Under the pieces are notes generated by a model. That model saw only the letters and a program-made list of their open reading frames with translations, was not told the origin of the DNA and ran no database searches. Of a stretch of 64,000 bases of DNA, positions 9,358-18,591 are shown in pieces (position 1 is the stretch's first letter; every line of letters begins with the position of its first letter). This DNA comes from UBA6022 sp038319685 (lineage in GTDB: Bacteria; Patescibacteriota; Saccharimonadia; Saccharimonadales; Saccharimonadaceae): contig JBBQDN010000001.1 of the NCBI GenBank assembly GCA_038319685.1, positions 1-64,000 of the forward strand, given 5' to 3'. A program made the position numbers and the translations under genes.

Positions 9358-10053
9358 TTAACGTTGACGTTTTAGTACAGTCGTCGGGAGAATAAGCGTT
9401 GCAAGCACCACGACGAACAAAACAGCAAAACCACACATGATTGATGGGATACCACCGATAGTCGTTGGGTCGACAATATTAAAAAACGTCGTTGGAATAA
9501 TAAATACACTATATCCTAACACTAATGCCCGAAGCTCCACCTTTCGGTTACCAGTACGTGACCAAATCGATGCAAGCGTGGCAGTTACCATCAACCACCC
9601 ATAATAATATAATCCGTATAGCCATGATGCAGTTTTGTGCAGGTCAAAAATTGCATAATTTGCGCGACATTCCTGCCCGGCAATAGCATGCGTCACGAAA
9701 ATAAAATAATATATAAACGCTACGGCGCTGACATAGCCGATCGCAACGAGCCAATGACTTTTCTTGCCAGCAAGAAGCACGCAAAGATGTAGCCCAAGTG
9801 GAGGAAGTAACGTAATGGCAACATAGCCGACTCTCGCCCAATCAACCCCCGTGAGCCCAAGCCCTCCACATAACATGTATTCCGCTCCTTGAAACGCAGC
9901 CAAGGATACACATAATGCCACGACAAGTCGGCTAATATTCGTCAGTTTATAGCGCCAAACAGTATATCCAGCAACACTCAACTCGATAAGTAGCGTCGCA
10001 AGCATTACAGGCGGTGAAAAACAATATAATTTTCCCGAATACTTTTTAAACAT
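9358..10053 (-). CDS. Seven-TM membrane protein (histidine-kinase 7TM-like)
   Basis: A 231-residue protein with seven predicted membrane segments and short loops. The layout, with an aromatic YYYGW segment in the middle and a basic C-terminal tail, resembles the 7TM sensing region seen at the N terminus of some histidine kinases, but no kinase follows. The function is unknown. A TATACT box ends 7 nt before the ATG, so the mRNA is probably leaderless. Confidence 0.65.
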   Translation of the reverse strand: MFKKYSGKLYCFSPPVMLATLLIELSVAGYTVWRYKLTNISRLVVALCVSLAAFQGAEYMLCGGLGLTGVDWARVGYVAITLLPPLGLHLCVLLAGKKSHWLVAIGYVSAVAFIYYFIFVTHAIAGQECRANYAIFDLHKTASWLYGLYYYGWLMVTATLASIWSRTGNRKVELRALVLGYSVFIIPTTFFNIVDPTTIGGIPSIMCGFAVLFVVVLATLILPTTVLKRQR

Positions 10054-10060
10054 GTATCGT

Positions 10061-10066
10061 AGTATA
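10061..10066 (-). promoter_or_regulatory. -10 box of the 7TM gene, leaderless
   Basis: TATACT on the minus strand, 7 nt before the ATG at 10053. Confidence 0.55.
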
Positions 10067-10074
10067 CCTTATAT

Positions 10075-10920
10075 CTACAAAACTCGAAGCGATTTTTTCA
10101 AAATCTCAAATCGAAGCGGAAGTGTCATAGTAGTCACTTCGCCATCATGTGATACATGGATTTCTCGGTGCTTCGATTCAATGGTAATACCATCCGTTTT
10201 GAAAGTTTCAAATTCTTTGAGAATATCACCCATCCCAAGCAAAACACGTAACCCGACCCATACAGTATGAACACGTGACGCGCTACGAACAATAGCGACA
10301 CCTAAAACACCGCGATGAATTGATGTCCGGTTCATCGGACCAATGTCATGTAGGTTGTATTGGTTATTCCCAACAAAAACAAATGGCGTGCGCAGCGTTC
10401 GGTCATTAATTGTGACGCTGTAGACTTTAAAACGAACGAGTGCCCGAATGATTCCGACGATTGCCGCTGGCCATTTCCCGATACTATCTTCGAGTTGTTC
10501 GCGAAATCGCAGCGATGCTGGGTATATGCCAAAACTAGAATTATTGACAAAAATCGTTTCATTAACCAGCCCAACATCGATGTTTTGTATTTTTGCCGTC
10601 CGAAGCCGTACTAGTGCATCGTCCAAATCCTGTGGAATACCTAGATCTTTAGTGAAATGATTTAGCGTTCCTCCAGGTAGTGGAGCAAGCACTGCTCGGG
10701 TACCAGTTATCCTTCCAGCGATACTACTGATCGTTCCATCGCCACCTATTACGGCAATCGTTCGACCTAATTTAATCGATGATGCGAGTGTCCGGTTGAT
10801 GTTTTTTTGAAGTGGAATCAGACGTTCAATCGTTATATGATGATCGGAAAATTTTTGCCGAAGTTCTTTAGCACTTAAACTACTGCCTGATTTCGGGTTA
10901 TAGACAACAACAACTCTCAT
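10075..10920 (-). CDS. Diacylglycerol kinase catalytic-domain protein (YegS/DgkB-like lipid kinase)
   Basis: A 281-residue soluble lipid kinase. The N-terminal VVVVYNPKSGSS motif, the nucleotide-binding GGDGT (in VIGGDGTISS, about residues 58-67) and LPGGTLNHF (about 81-89) are all present. Family members phosphorylate diacylglycerol or related lipids with ATP. It overlaps the PAP2 phosphatase gene upstream by 4 nt. A lipid kinase coupled to a lipid phosphatase suggests recycling of phosphatidic acid or undecaprenol-type lipids. Confidence 0.9.
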   Translation of the reverse strand: MRVVVVYNPKSGSSLSAKELRQKFSDHHITIERLIPLQKNINRTLASSIKLGRTIAVIGGDGTISSIAGRITGTRAVLAPLPGGTLNHFTKDLGIPQDLDDALVRLRTAKIQNIDVGLVNETIFVNNSSFGIYPASLRFREQLEDSIGKWPAAIVGIIRALVRFKVYSVTINDRTLRTPFVFVGNNQYNLHDIGPMNRTSIHRGVLGVAIVRSASRVHTVWVGLRVLLGMGDILKEFETFKTDGITIESKHREIHVSHDGEVTTMTLPLRFEILKKSLRVL

Positions 10921-11453
10921 AACACCGGCTTTACGATAAAAATAATAATACTAAGCCCTAGCAGTCCAACTGCCCATCCAACCGCAACATCACTGGGATG
11001 ATGAGCACCCAGATACACCCGAGATAGCCCGACACCAATAATAAGAACGACAACTGCCATACATACAAGTACAACCAGTACTGATAGTCCTAGGCTTGTC
11101 ATAATGTAGGCAAGTAACCCGAATGACACCGTCGAACCAAGTGTATGACCACTTGGAAAACTTGAACTTTTAAAAAGCATGTTCGCGACATATTCCGTCA
11201 ACGGACGATCACGTTGTAAAATCATCTTTATCATCGTGCCAACTCCCATCGTCCCCAGCGCAACCATACTGGCCAAAAACAGCGACGGATTCGCTTGACC
11301 GATCGCAATACCTGCAATCACCATGCAAACGCCAATCGTAACAATAGGCCGGCCAATAAACGTAATGATCCGAAACGGTGTGCGTAACCAACCTGGCCAT
11401 GATATTATTCGAGTACTCAGTGTTTCGTCGAACCGGTGAAGTTGTTGCCTCAT
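10917..11453 (-). CDS. PAP2 family membrane phosphatase
   Basis: A 178-residue protein with about five membrane segments and the three PAP2 motifs: KMILQRDRP, PSGH (in SSFPSGHTLGS) and SRVYLGAHHPSDV. The two histidines form the catalytic pair. The substrate may be phosphatidic acid or undecaprenyl diphosphate. First gene of a two-gene unit, with the lipid kinase gene starting inside its end. Confidence 0.9.
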   Translation of the reverse strand: MRQQLHRFDETLSTRIISWPGWLRTPFRIITFIGRPIVTIGVCMVIAGIAIGQANPSLFLASMVALGTMGVGTMIKMILQRDRPLTEYVANMLFKSSSFPSGHTLGSTVSFGLLAYIMTSLGLSVLVVLVCMAVVVLIIGVGLSRVYLGAHHPSDVAVGWAVGLLGLSIIIFIVKPVL

Positions 11454-11479
11454 ACACTTTAGCTTACCACGAGAGGTGA

Positions 11480-11491
11480 TATACTAGATAT
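11480..11491 (+). promoter_or_regulatory. Leaderless promoter of yajQ
   Basis: TATACT at 11480-11485 followed by 6 nt and the ATG at 11492. Confidence 0.6.
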
Positions 11492-11986
11492 ATGCCTAGT
11501 TTTTCATTTGATATCGTATCCGATTTCGACAAAGCCGAAATGAATAATGTCTTTTCACAAACCGAACGAGAAATCGGTACTCGCTACGATTTCAAGGGAA
11601 CACCCGCCGCCATCGAATGGCTCGGCGACAAGGATGGATTTAAAATTATCGGTAGCGGGCAGTGGCAACTAGATGCCGTCCTGGATATTGTCCGCAAAAA
11701 ACTCGCAACCCGCGAACAAAGTTCTAAAGTACTTGACCTGTCCAAAACACCGGTTGATAGTAATCTCAAGTCAACCTGGGAAGTTCCGTTCAAACAAGGA
11801 CTGAGTCAAGATAATGCCAAGTTGATTACCGCTGAAATCCGAGAAAGCCTGCCGAAATTAAAGGCTCAAATTCAAGGTGATGCCGTTCGAGTCATCGGCA
11901 CAAGCAAAGATGATTTACAAAAAGCCATGGCGCTCCTGAGAGCTAAGGATTTTGATTTTCCACTGTCATTCACGAATTACCGTTAA
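11492..11986 (+). CDS. yajQ: YajQ family nucleotide-binding protein
   Basis: A 164-residue protein that matches the YajQ family over its length: N-terminal MPSFSFDIVSDFDKAE, RYDFKGTPAAIEW and the C-terminal FDFPLSFTNYR. YajQ has two ferredoxin-like domains; some members bind cyclic di-GMP and act with transcription factors, and others bind tRNA or nucleotides. No diguanylate cyclase is visible in this window. A monocistronic unit with a leaderless promoter. Confidence 0.93.
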   Translation: MPSFSFDIVSDFDKAEMNNVFSQTEREIGTRYDFKGTPAAIEWLGDKDGFKIIGSGQWQLDAVLDIVRKKLATREQSSKVLDLSKTPVDSNLKSTWEVPFKQGLSQDNAKLITAEIRESLPKLKAQIQGDAVRVIGTSKDDLQKAMALLRAKDFDFPLSFTNYR

Positions 11987-11989
11987 ATA

Positions 11990-12021
11990 GGAAAAACCCG
12001 CGCTTTTTAGGGCGCGGGGTT
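11990..12021 (-). terminator. Terminator between yajQ and the 12034 gene
   Basis: Hairpin with GCGC-rich stem (11995-12003 with 12012-12021). On the minus strand it is followed by TTTTTCC, so it mainly serves the converging gene at 12034-12447. Confidence 0.7.
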
Positions 12022-12033
12022 CCGTCGTACAGG

Positions 12034-12447
12034 TCAGGACTGTGGGATGACGAGAATCGTCGTCAGCTCGGCTTGTCCGACCCAGTTTCCATCTTTGAGC
12101 AGGAAACCGTCTACTGCGTATGTGTTTAGCACACCCGCACGGCGAAGTTCCACCAGTCCTCGGATTTCGATCTGACGACCGTCTTCCGAAAAGTTAGCCT
12201 GATAGATTCTGACCTCAGCCATCGCCCCATGGGGGATACTGAAACCAGTAGGCAAGGCCGTGTAGACCTTGACTGCGGCCGGCTTCTGGAAGGTGACCCC
12301 TTTAAGCTCAGCCAAGTGATCCTTGACGTGCTTGTTGGGGAGGAAAAGCATCGTCCCTACGCTCTCATCTGATTGTGTCACGATACTACCTTTCAATTGG
12401 TAATCGATTAAGGCCGCGACGTCGGCCAGTGCATATCCGATTGTCAT
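12034..12447 (-). CDS. Hypothetical protein with atypical codon use
   Basis: A 137-residue soluble protein of unknown function, probably an alternating beta-strand fold by pattern. The ATG at 12447 is preferred to the TTG at 12456; TATAAT lies at 12470-12475 on this strand. Codons AAG, GAG, CAG and C/G-ending codons dominate, unlike neighbours that use AAA, GAA and CAA, which suggests acquisition from a GC-richer donor. It is a single gene with its own promoter and terminator. Confidence 0.65.
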   Translation of the reverse strand: MTIGYALADVAALIDYQLKGSIVTQSDESVGTMLFLPNKHVKDHLAELKGVTFQKPAAVKVYTALPTGFSIPHGAMAEVRIYQANFSEDGRQIEIRGLVELRRAGVLNTYAVDGFLLKDGNWVGQAELTTILVIPQS

Positions 12448-12566
12448 TACTAACAAAGGTTACTTTTCAATTATAGCATGTTTAGTAGTTTAAGTCAACT
12501 GTCGACGGAGTTCGACAGCGAAAAGCCGGCATGCTACGCTATATGCAGATAATAAGGAAAATGCCC

Positions 12567-13328
12567 ATGTCAAAAAACACTTCTAACCCAGCAATCATAA
12601 CAATTGACCATTTCCGGATGGATTTTGGTAAAAAAACCGTCATCAAAGACCTATCCTTTGAGGTGAACCGCGGTGAAGTCTTTGGCTTTTTAGGAAGCAA
12701 TGGATCAGGAAAAACCACAACCATTCGCAGTCTTCTTGGTATCTACGAACCAACTGCCGGGTCACTGCTTATTAACGGAAAGCCATTCTCTGTCAGCGGT
12801 GATGTACGACTAGGGTATCTTCCGGAAGAACGTGGCCTCTATAAAAAAGAGTCTGTTATTGACGTTATGGTTTATTTTGGTCGGCTCAAAGGGCTTACAA
12901 AACAACAAGCCAAAACAAGTGCTGAAAATTATTTGAAACGTGTGAACCTCGAAGACAAAGCAAAAACACGGCTCGATAAACTTTCCGGTGGACAGCAGCA
13001 AAAAATCCAACTTGGCATCACAATTATGAATGATCCTGAGCTACTAATTTTGGATGAACCAACCAAAGGCTTTGATCCAGTCAACCGACGGCTCTTGATG
13101 ACAATCATCGAAGAACACCAACGAGCAGGTGCCACTGTTGTGTTCGTCACCCATCAAATGGAAGAAGTCGAACAGCTCTGCGATCGTATAATCTTGTTAA
13201 AGGACGGCACGGCATACGCGTACGGTACAATTGCAGAAGTAAAAAAGGAATTCGGCGGTCTTTCACTTGATGATATTTTCATCAAAGTGTATGGTGATGA
13301 AAATGAAAAACAAGAGGAGACAATCTAA
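12567..13328 (+). CDS. ABC transporter ATP-binding protein (NatA-like)
   Basis: A 253-residue ATPase with Walker A LGSNGSGKTT (about 43-52), the LSGGQQQK signature, Walker B LLILDEPTKG and the switch histidine in VFVTHQ. It pairs with the ABC-2 permease that starts at its stop codon. The complex resembles NatAB-type exporters of sodium or small toxic compounds. Of three in-frame ATGs the one at 12567 is best placed, 8 nt after AAGGA. Confidence 0.93.
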   Translation: MSKNTSNPAIITIDHFRMDFGKKTVIKDLSFEVNRGEVFGFLGSNGSGKTTTIRSLLGIYEPTAGSLLINGKPFSVSGDVRLGYLPEERGLYKKESVIDVMVYFGRLKGLTKQQAKTSAENYLKRVNLEDKAKTRLDKLSGGQQQKIQLGITIMNDPELLILDEPTKGFDPVNRRLLMTIIEEHQRAGATVVFVTHQMEEVEQLCDRIILLKDGTAYAYGTIAEVKKEFGGLSLDDIFIKVYGDENEKQEETI

Positions 13329-14542
13329 TGCATAATCTTGGAACAGTATTTCAGTTCGAAGTCATTCGGACACTCAAGAAAAAATCTTTTTGGATTTTGG
13401 CACTTTCTTTTCCGGTTATTATCGGTGCGGTATTTGCCATCATCTTTTTTTCAAATAAAGCCACCGATCAAGCGGCTGAAGATACGAAAAATCAACAATT
13501 TTCGTTTGCTATGACGGACGACAGTGGGTTAATCTCACCTAAGTTAGCAGAAAGTTTTAAAGCATCAATAGTATCCAGCGCAGATAAGCAAGCGACAATT
13601 GATCGCGTCACAAAAGGTAATTTAGACGCATATTTTTACTATCCCAGTGACCTTACCACACAACCAGTCGAAGTGTACGCCAAAGACGTCGGACTGTTCG
13701 ATAACAGCCGTTACCAAGGAGTTGCTATGTTACTCCTGAAACAGTCAGCCCTCAGTAGTGTCAATCCTCAGGACGCAACCGTCCTCCAGGATAGTGTTAG
13801 GTTTAACGGAACGACATACAAAAATGGGAAACCATATGATGGGTTCAAGCAACTGATCGCGCCTGGTATTTTTCTTGTTCTGTTTTATATCCTGATTGCA
13901 ATGTTTGGCAATCAGATGCTCACGAGCACAACCGAAGAAAAAGAGAATCGAGTGATAGAAATGGTGCTCACGACAATCGAAGCTCGAGTACTTATTATCG
14001 GTAAAATCATATCGCTGATCGTGCTGGCATTTATACAGATCGTCGTGATATTGGTGCCGGTGGTGATTGTCTACCTACTATTTCATGAAAGTCTCACGCT
14101 GCCGAACTTCGATATAAACAACCTTCCTTTAGACTGGGTGCGAATCTCTACGGGTGCCGCCATCTTTGCCGTTAGTTTCCTTCTATTTACGGGATTACTT
14201 GTTGCGATTGGCGCAGCGGCACCGACCGCTAAAGAAGCAAGTGGGTTTTTCGGTGCGATCATGACGCTTATTTTTGGTCCGCTTTACGCAGTTACGTTAT
14301 TTATCTCTTCACCTGATTCTCCAGTAGTGACATTCTTATCATTTTTCCCACTTACCGCACCAATTCCACTGATGCTACGAAACGCAGTCGGTAACTTGTC
14401 GACAGGTGAAGCACTCCTAGGTATTCTCATCCTTAGTATTACAGCCATTGTCGTGTTAATGGTAGCGATTCGACTTTTCCGGTTTGGGGCACTAGAATAT
14501 TCAAAACGGCTTTCACTCCGTACGATATTTTCAAAACATTAA
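13328..14542 (+). CDS. ABC-2 family transporter permease (NatB-like)
   Basis: A 404-residue permease: one N-terminal membrane segment, an extracytoplasmic domain of about 140 residues, then five to six membrane segments. The TSTTEEKENRVIEMVLTT segment before the second membrane block is typical of NatB/YhaP-type permeases. It overlaps the ATPase gene by one base, so the two are coupled. Substrate unknown. Confidence 0.9.
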   Translation: MHNLGTVFQFEVIRTLKKKSFWILALSFPVIIGAVFAIIFFSNKATDQAAEDTKNQQFSFAMTDDSGLISPKLAESFKASIVSSADKQATIDRVTKGNLDAYFYYPSDLTTQPVEVYAKDVGLFDNSRYQGVAMLLLKQSALSSVNPQDATVLQDSVRFNGTTYKNGKPYDGFKQLIAPGIFLVLFYILIAMFGNQMLTSTTEEKENRVIEMVLTTIEARVLIIGKIISLIVLAFIQIVVILVPVVIVYLLFHESLTLPNFDINNLPLDWVRISTGAAIFAVSFLLFTGLLVAIGAAAPTAKEASGFFGAIMTLIFGPLYAVTLFISSPDSPVVTFLSFFPLTAPIPLMLRNAVGNLSTGEALLGILILSITAIVVLMVAIRLFRFGALEYSKRLSLRTIFSKH

Positions 14543-14580
14543 ACACGGCTACCAGCTCGACAACTTGCTCATGCTTACGA

Positions 14581-14592
14581 TATAGTAGGCGT
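14581..14592 (+). promoter_or_regulatory. Leaderless promoter of FAD oxidase 1
   Basis: TATAGT at 14581-14586, then 6 nt to the ATG at 14593. A TCGACA hexamer about 18 nt upstream could be the -35. Confidence 0.6.
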
Positions 14593-16239
14593 ATGGAAAC
14601 ACTACTTAGAGAACTGGGGGCTATATTTCGTGGTGAAATCGCGACGGATACAAAAACACGCATAGGCCATTCACACGATGCAAGTATATACGAACAGGTC
14701 CCGACCGCCGTCTTAAGTCCGGTTGATAGTAGCGATGTGCAGTCCCTTGTTCGTTGTATGGTTGATAAAAAAAAGTCTTATCCAATGCTATCTGTGACAC
14801 CGCGCGGAGCGGGAACAGACATGTCTGGTGCTGCCATTAGTGGTTCGCTCATCCTGGATATGACAAAGCATTTCACGACTATATCTGCCTATTCCGGTGA
14901 TATTCTCAGTGTTCAACCGGGAGTGTATATGCATGATATTGATACACTTCTGGGAACCACACATCTGATTGGCTGTGTTCCGGCATCGCGTGCATGGTGC
15001 ACGATTGGAGGTATGGTCGGTAATAATAGCGGCGGCGAACGATCACTGCATTATGGCAATACAGACAAATCTGTTCGAGAGTTACGTGTTGTTCTAGCGG
15101 ATGGCAACGAGTATACATTTGGACCAATCGGTAGACGTGAGTTAGGGCTTAAAATGAAACAAAATGATTTTGAAGGGACACTCTATAAAAAAGTGTACGA
15201 CCTCGTCGAAGCCAATTACGACACCATAAAAAACGCACGTCCCAAAGTAAACAAAAACTCTATGGGATATAATTTATGGAGTGTCTGGGACCGTGACACG
15301 GGCATATTTGATATGACGCAACTTATCACCGGCAGCCAAGGAACACTCGGCATTATTACTGACATTTCGATTCAAACTCACCCAAAAGCACCCCACAATG
15401 GACTTCTGGTTGTCTATATCGAAAAACCATCGACGCTTGAGCGGGTCATCGAGACAGTTATTCGTCACCGGCCAGCAACCTTTGAAGGCTTTGACGATGT
15501 GACATTCGCTCTTGGCATTAAATATTTTGGTACGTTTCGCAAGCAACTTGGCACAAAAGAATGGCTCAAACAGCAGTCGATACTTTTAAAACAAGCAGCC
15601 AGATTTAATGGACATGTTCCGAATGTTGTCCTGATGGTCGAATTTGATGGCCAGTCAGTCGCCGAGATTGATACCAAAATCGCACTGCTTCGTAAGGATT
15701 TAGTTGGATTCAAACTAAAAACTACTGTTGAACATGACGACAGTGATAGTGCGCTATTTTGGAACATTCGCCGTGCGAGCCTGAGTCTGCTACGCAATAA
15801 AGTCCACGGTAAATTCGCCGCACCATTCATAGATGATATGACCGTTCAACCACGACATATTCATCGTTTCCTCCCTGATGTACGAAAAATTCTAAAAAAT
15901 TATGAGCTCCCCGCGACAATCGCAGGGCACTTTGGCGATGGTAATTTTCATATTATTCCACTCATCGATATCAGCAGCGCCACGCAACAGGCTAAATTAG
16001 AACCTATCATGCGTGAACTTATCCCGATCGTGATGAAATACGGCGGAACAATGGCAGGCGAACATAATGACGGTATGATCCGTGGCCCATGGCTGCAAAC
16101 GATATTTGGTCGTGACATGTATCAGCATTTTCGGACAGTCAAAGAAATCTTTGACCCACTCTATATATTTAACCCGCACAAGAAAACAGATGCGAGTTGG
16201 GAATATAGCATGACACATGTCCGTAAAGATAATGGCTAG
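14593..16239 (+). CDS. FAD-linked oxidase, D-lactate/glycolate dehydrogenase type (paralog 1)
   Basis: A 548-residue flavoprotein. The PCMH-type FAD domain shows TPRGAGTDMSGAA (about 74-86) and GGMVGNNSGGERSLHYG (about 137-153). The C-terminal oxidase domain has GHFGDGNFHIIP and GEHNDGMIRGPWL. Such enzymes oxidise D-lactate, glycolate or other 2-hydroxyacids. It lacks the C-terminal iron-sulfur domain of some family members. Its homologue at 22759-24417 shares the same motifs, so this is a paralogous pair. Confidence 0.9.
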   Translation: METLLRELGAIFRGEIATDTKTRIGHSHDASIYEQVPTAVLSPVDSSDVQSLVRCMVDKKKSYPMLSVTPRGAGTDMSGAAISGSLILDMTKHFTTISAYSGDILSVQPGVYMHDIDTLLGTTHLIGCVPASRAWCTIGGMVGNNSGGERSLHYGNTDKSVRELRVVLADGNEYTFGPIGRRELGLKMKQNDFEGTLYKKVYDLVEANYDTIKNARPKVNKNSMGYNLWSVWDRDTGIFDMTQLITGSQGTLGIITDISIQTHPKAPHNGLLVVYIEKPSTLERVIETVIRHRPATFEGFDDVTFALGIKYFGTFRKQLGTKEWLKQQSILLKQAARFNGHVPNVVLMVEFDGQSVAEIDTKIALLRKDLVGFKLKTTVEHDDSDSALFWNIRRASLSLLRNKVHGKFAAPFIDDMTVQPRHIHRFLPDVRKILKNYELPATIAGHFGDGNFHIIPLIDISSATQQAKLEPIMRELIPIVMKYGGTMAGEHNDGMIRGPWLQTIFGRDMYQHFRTVKEIFDPLYIFNPHKKTDASWEYSMTHVRKDNG

Positions 16240-16396
16240 GTTAATGGTGACTGCGAGAATCAATGGTCCAAACTCTCACCGCGGGTGACATTCGGTGGGG
16301 CCACCCCAAAATTGTTTTAGTGTATTCAATAAAAAATATCAGGGGTAAACCGAGTGGCAGAACCCGAGGGACGGTGAAAGATCAGATGGTAAGATT

Positions 16397-16431
16397 TTGA
16401 CAAATTTCACTACACAATGTATAGTGAAATT
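16397..16431 (+). promoter_or_regulatory. HxlR-gene promoter with overlapping palindromic operator
   Basis: TTGACA (16397-16402), a 17-nt spacer and TATAGT (16420-16425), followed by 6 nt and the ATG at 16432. AATTTCACTA (16403-16412) and TAGTGAAATT (16422-16431) form a perfect 10-bp inverted repeat that covers the spacer and the -10 box, a natural site for repression by the regulator itself. Confidence 0.8.
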
Positions 16432-16758
16432 ATGGACGAAGCAAAAACCATTGGCTGTGTCACAGCGGCAACTCAGATCATCGGTGATAAATGGACACCT
16501 CAATTGCTTCGCTACTTTATTAATGAAGAATCGGTTCGGTTCTGTCAGCTCCAAGATCTCGTCGGTGGGATTAATCCTCGAACCCTGTCGGCGAGACTAA
16601 ATGCACTTGAAGAAGCCGACATTATTGAACGACTTTCAACCACAAACACTCGCTGTGAATACAAGCTAACCAAAAAAGGCAAGGATCTTATGCCCATCCT
16701 TGTTGACATGCAGGTGTGGAGTGACAAATATGCCCCAACATACGTCAATCTTGCCTAA
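16432..16758 (+). CDS. HxlR family transcriptional regulator
   Basis: A 108-residue winged-helix protein with the HxlR layout: an N-terminal cysteine (TIGCVTAAT), IIGDKWTPQLLRYF, then the recognition helix and wing (INPRTLSARLNALEEADII and EYKLTKKG). HxlR members often sense thiol-reactive compounds through a cysteine. The ATG at 16432 is chosen over 16417 because transcription from the promoter would begin at 16432. The operator over its -10 box suggests autoregulation. Confidence 0.9.
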   Translation: MDEAKTIGCVTAATQIIGDKWTPQLLRYFINEESVRFCQLQDLVGGINPRTLSARLNALEEADIIERLSTTNTRCEYKLTKKGKDLMPILVDMQVWSDKYAPTYVNLA

Positions 16759-16787
16759 AATCCAAGTCTTTTCTCAGTTTAGGAAGG

Positions 16788-16799
16788 TACTATAGAACT
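16788..16799 (+). promoter_or_regulatory. Leaderless promoter of the two-component operon
   Basis: TACTAT at 16788-16793, then 6 nt to the ATG at 16800. Confidence 0.55.
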
Positions 16800-17474
16800 A
16801 TGAGAATATTAGTTATCGAAGACGAACATAAAATCGCACGTGCTTTAAAAAAAGCACTTGAACAAGAAAGCTACGCCGTCGATATATCCTACGACGGTGA
16901 TGATGGCTATGCCATGGCAACGACTGAACCATACGACGCTGCAATTATTGATCGAATGCTTCCTGGTGAGTACGACGGCATGGCTATCGTAAAAGCAATG
17001 CGCGAGGCAAAAATACACACACCAGTCATCATGCTCACTGCCCTGGGTAGTGTATCTGACCGTACAAGCGGGCTCGATAGCGGAGCGGACGATTATCTCG
17101 TCAAACCTTTTGCGCTCGAAGAACTACTCGCACGGGTTCGAGCATTATTACGGCGGCCAAGCGAGCAACAACCTAACGTTCTTACGGCAGGTGATTTAGC
17201 GCTTGATACCGTAAATTATACCGTAACACGTGGCAGCACGTCTATTCAACTCACCAACAAAGAGTTTGGACTTTTGGAATATCTGCTTCGTAACCAAGGA
17301 CGTCCGTTATCCAAAGACACAATTATCAGTCATGTCTGGGACTACGATGCAGACATCCTGCCGAACACTGTCGAGGTCTATATAAAATACCTCCGTAATA
17401 AAGTTGACACGCCATTCAAAACACCGCTTATTCACACGGTTCGCGGGTTTGGATATAAACTACAGGCACTATAA
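16800..17474 (+). CDS. OmpR-family response regulator
   Basis: A 224-residue protein: receiver domain with acidic pocket EDE (7-9), phospho-acceptor Asp in IIDRMLPGEYDG (about residue 51), the conserved Thr in MLTALG and Lys in LVKPFALEELLAR. A C-terminal winged helix follows (ALDTVNYTVTRG to HTVRGFGYKL). It overlaps its cognate kinase gene by one base. Confidence 0.96.
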   Translation: MRILVIEDEHKIARALKKALEQESYAVDISYDGDDGYAMATTEPYDAAIIDRMLPGEYDGMAIVKAMREAKIHTPVIMLTALGSVSDRTSGLDSGADDYLVKPFALEELLARVRALLRRPSEQQPNVLTAGDLALDTVNYTVTRGSTSIQLTNKEFGLLEYLLRNQGRPLSKDTIISHVWDYDADILPNTVEVYIKYLRNKVDTPFKTPLIHTVRGFGYKLQAL

Positions 17475-18487
17475 TGTTTCAAAATGCCACACTCAAATTA
17501 ACTGGTTGGTATTTGCTCATCCTAATGACGCTCAGCCTATTGTTTAGCGTGGCAATTTACCAGGTTGCATCAAGTGAACTAAGCGCCAGACTTGATCAAA
17601 TCGAAACAAGCCTGCGACTACCCAGAGGCTACGGGTTTACGGACCTTCGATCGGATCAACTGCATGAAGGTGAGGGTAATTTAGTAATTGGGCTGATATA
17701 TATCAATCTGCTAGTGTTCGCGCTAGGTGGCGTCGGGAGTTTTTATCTTGCTAGGCGAACAATCCGTCCGATCGAAGAAGCCCACGAAGCGCAATCTCGG
17801 TTTACCAGTGACGCAAGTCACGAACTGAGAACGCCACTTGCGGCGATGAAAACAGAGATAGAAGTTGCACTTCGTGACACACATCTTTCAAAGGATGAGA
17901 TGCACGAACTTCTCGAAAGCAACCTTGAAGAAGTCAACAAACTTACCCGACTGTCCCATACACTTCTCCAGCTATCGAAACTTGATTATTCTAACGTCGA
18001 ACGAGCCAAAGTCGACGTCGATCAGGCAGTCAAAAATATTATAAAATCATTCGATATAACAGGCAAACGCGTTATTTTTACGCCCTATGGACGACCGTTA
18101 TTTGTCACCGCAGCGCTTGGAAGCATCGAAGAGCTTGCCACGATACTTGTTGATAATGCCATAAAATACAGTCCTAATACATCGGTTGTATCGGTCAAAG
18201 TGACGTATCGTTCAGGAAAAGCCAGTATTGCCGTCAGTAACGATGGGAAAGGCATTAATGAAGCGCAGCTACCGCATATTTTTGATCGTTTCTACCGGGC
18301 TGACAATTCCCGAACGAACGGTTCAAAAAATGGCTATGGACTCGGCTTGTCGGTTGCAAAAAAAATTGTCGAATTAAACGATGGCGAACTAACGGCAACC
18401 AGTAGAGAACATGGCATGACAACGTTTACGATTATTTTGCAGGCATCAAAAGCACCAGCAAAAATTCTCGAAACAAATCATAAATAA
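17474..18487 (+). CDS. Sensor histidine kinase
   Basis: A 337-residue membrane kinase with two membrane segments (about 8-28 and 74-94) around a short sensor loop of about 45 residues. The H-box is SHELRTPLA (about residue 116) and the ATP domain has N-box NAIKYSP, G1 DGKGI, the F-box DRFYRADNSR and G2 GYGLGLS. The small sensor loop suggests sensing within the membrane or through a partner. The downstream gap has no clear terminator. Confidence 0.95.
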   Translation: MFQNATLKLTGWYLLILMTLSLLFSVAIYQVASSELSARLDQIETSLRLPRGYGFTDLRSDQLHEGEGNLVIGLIYINLLVFALGGVGSFYLARRTIRPIEEAHEAQSRFTSDASHELRTPLAAMKTEIEVALRDTHLSKDEMHELLESNLEEVNKLTRLSHTLLQLSKLDYSNVERAKVDVDQAVKNIIKSFDITGKRVIFTPYGRPLFVTAALGSIEELATILVDNAIKYSPNTSVVSVKVTYRSGKASIAVSNDGKGINEAQLPHIFDRFYRADNSRTNGSKNGYGLGLSVAKKIVELNDGELTATSREHGMTTFTIILQASKAPAKILETNHK

Positions 18488-18591
18488 TATCGCAATTCTC
18501 AGGTTCGATTCAGACTCGTTTGGCATAATCGTATACATCAAGGAGCAAAAATAATTGACTTGATACGTGACAAACATAAAAGGAGATTGCT

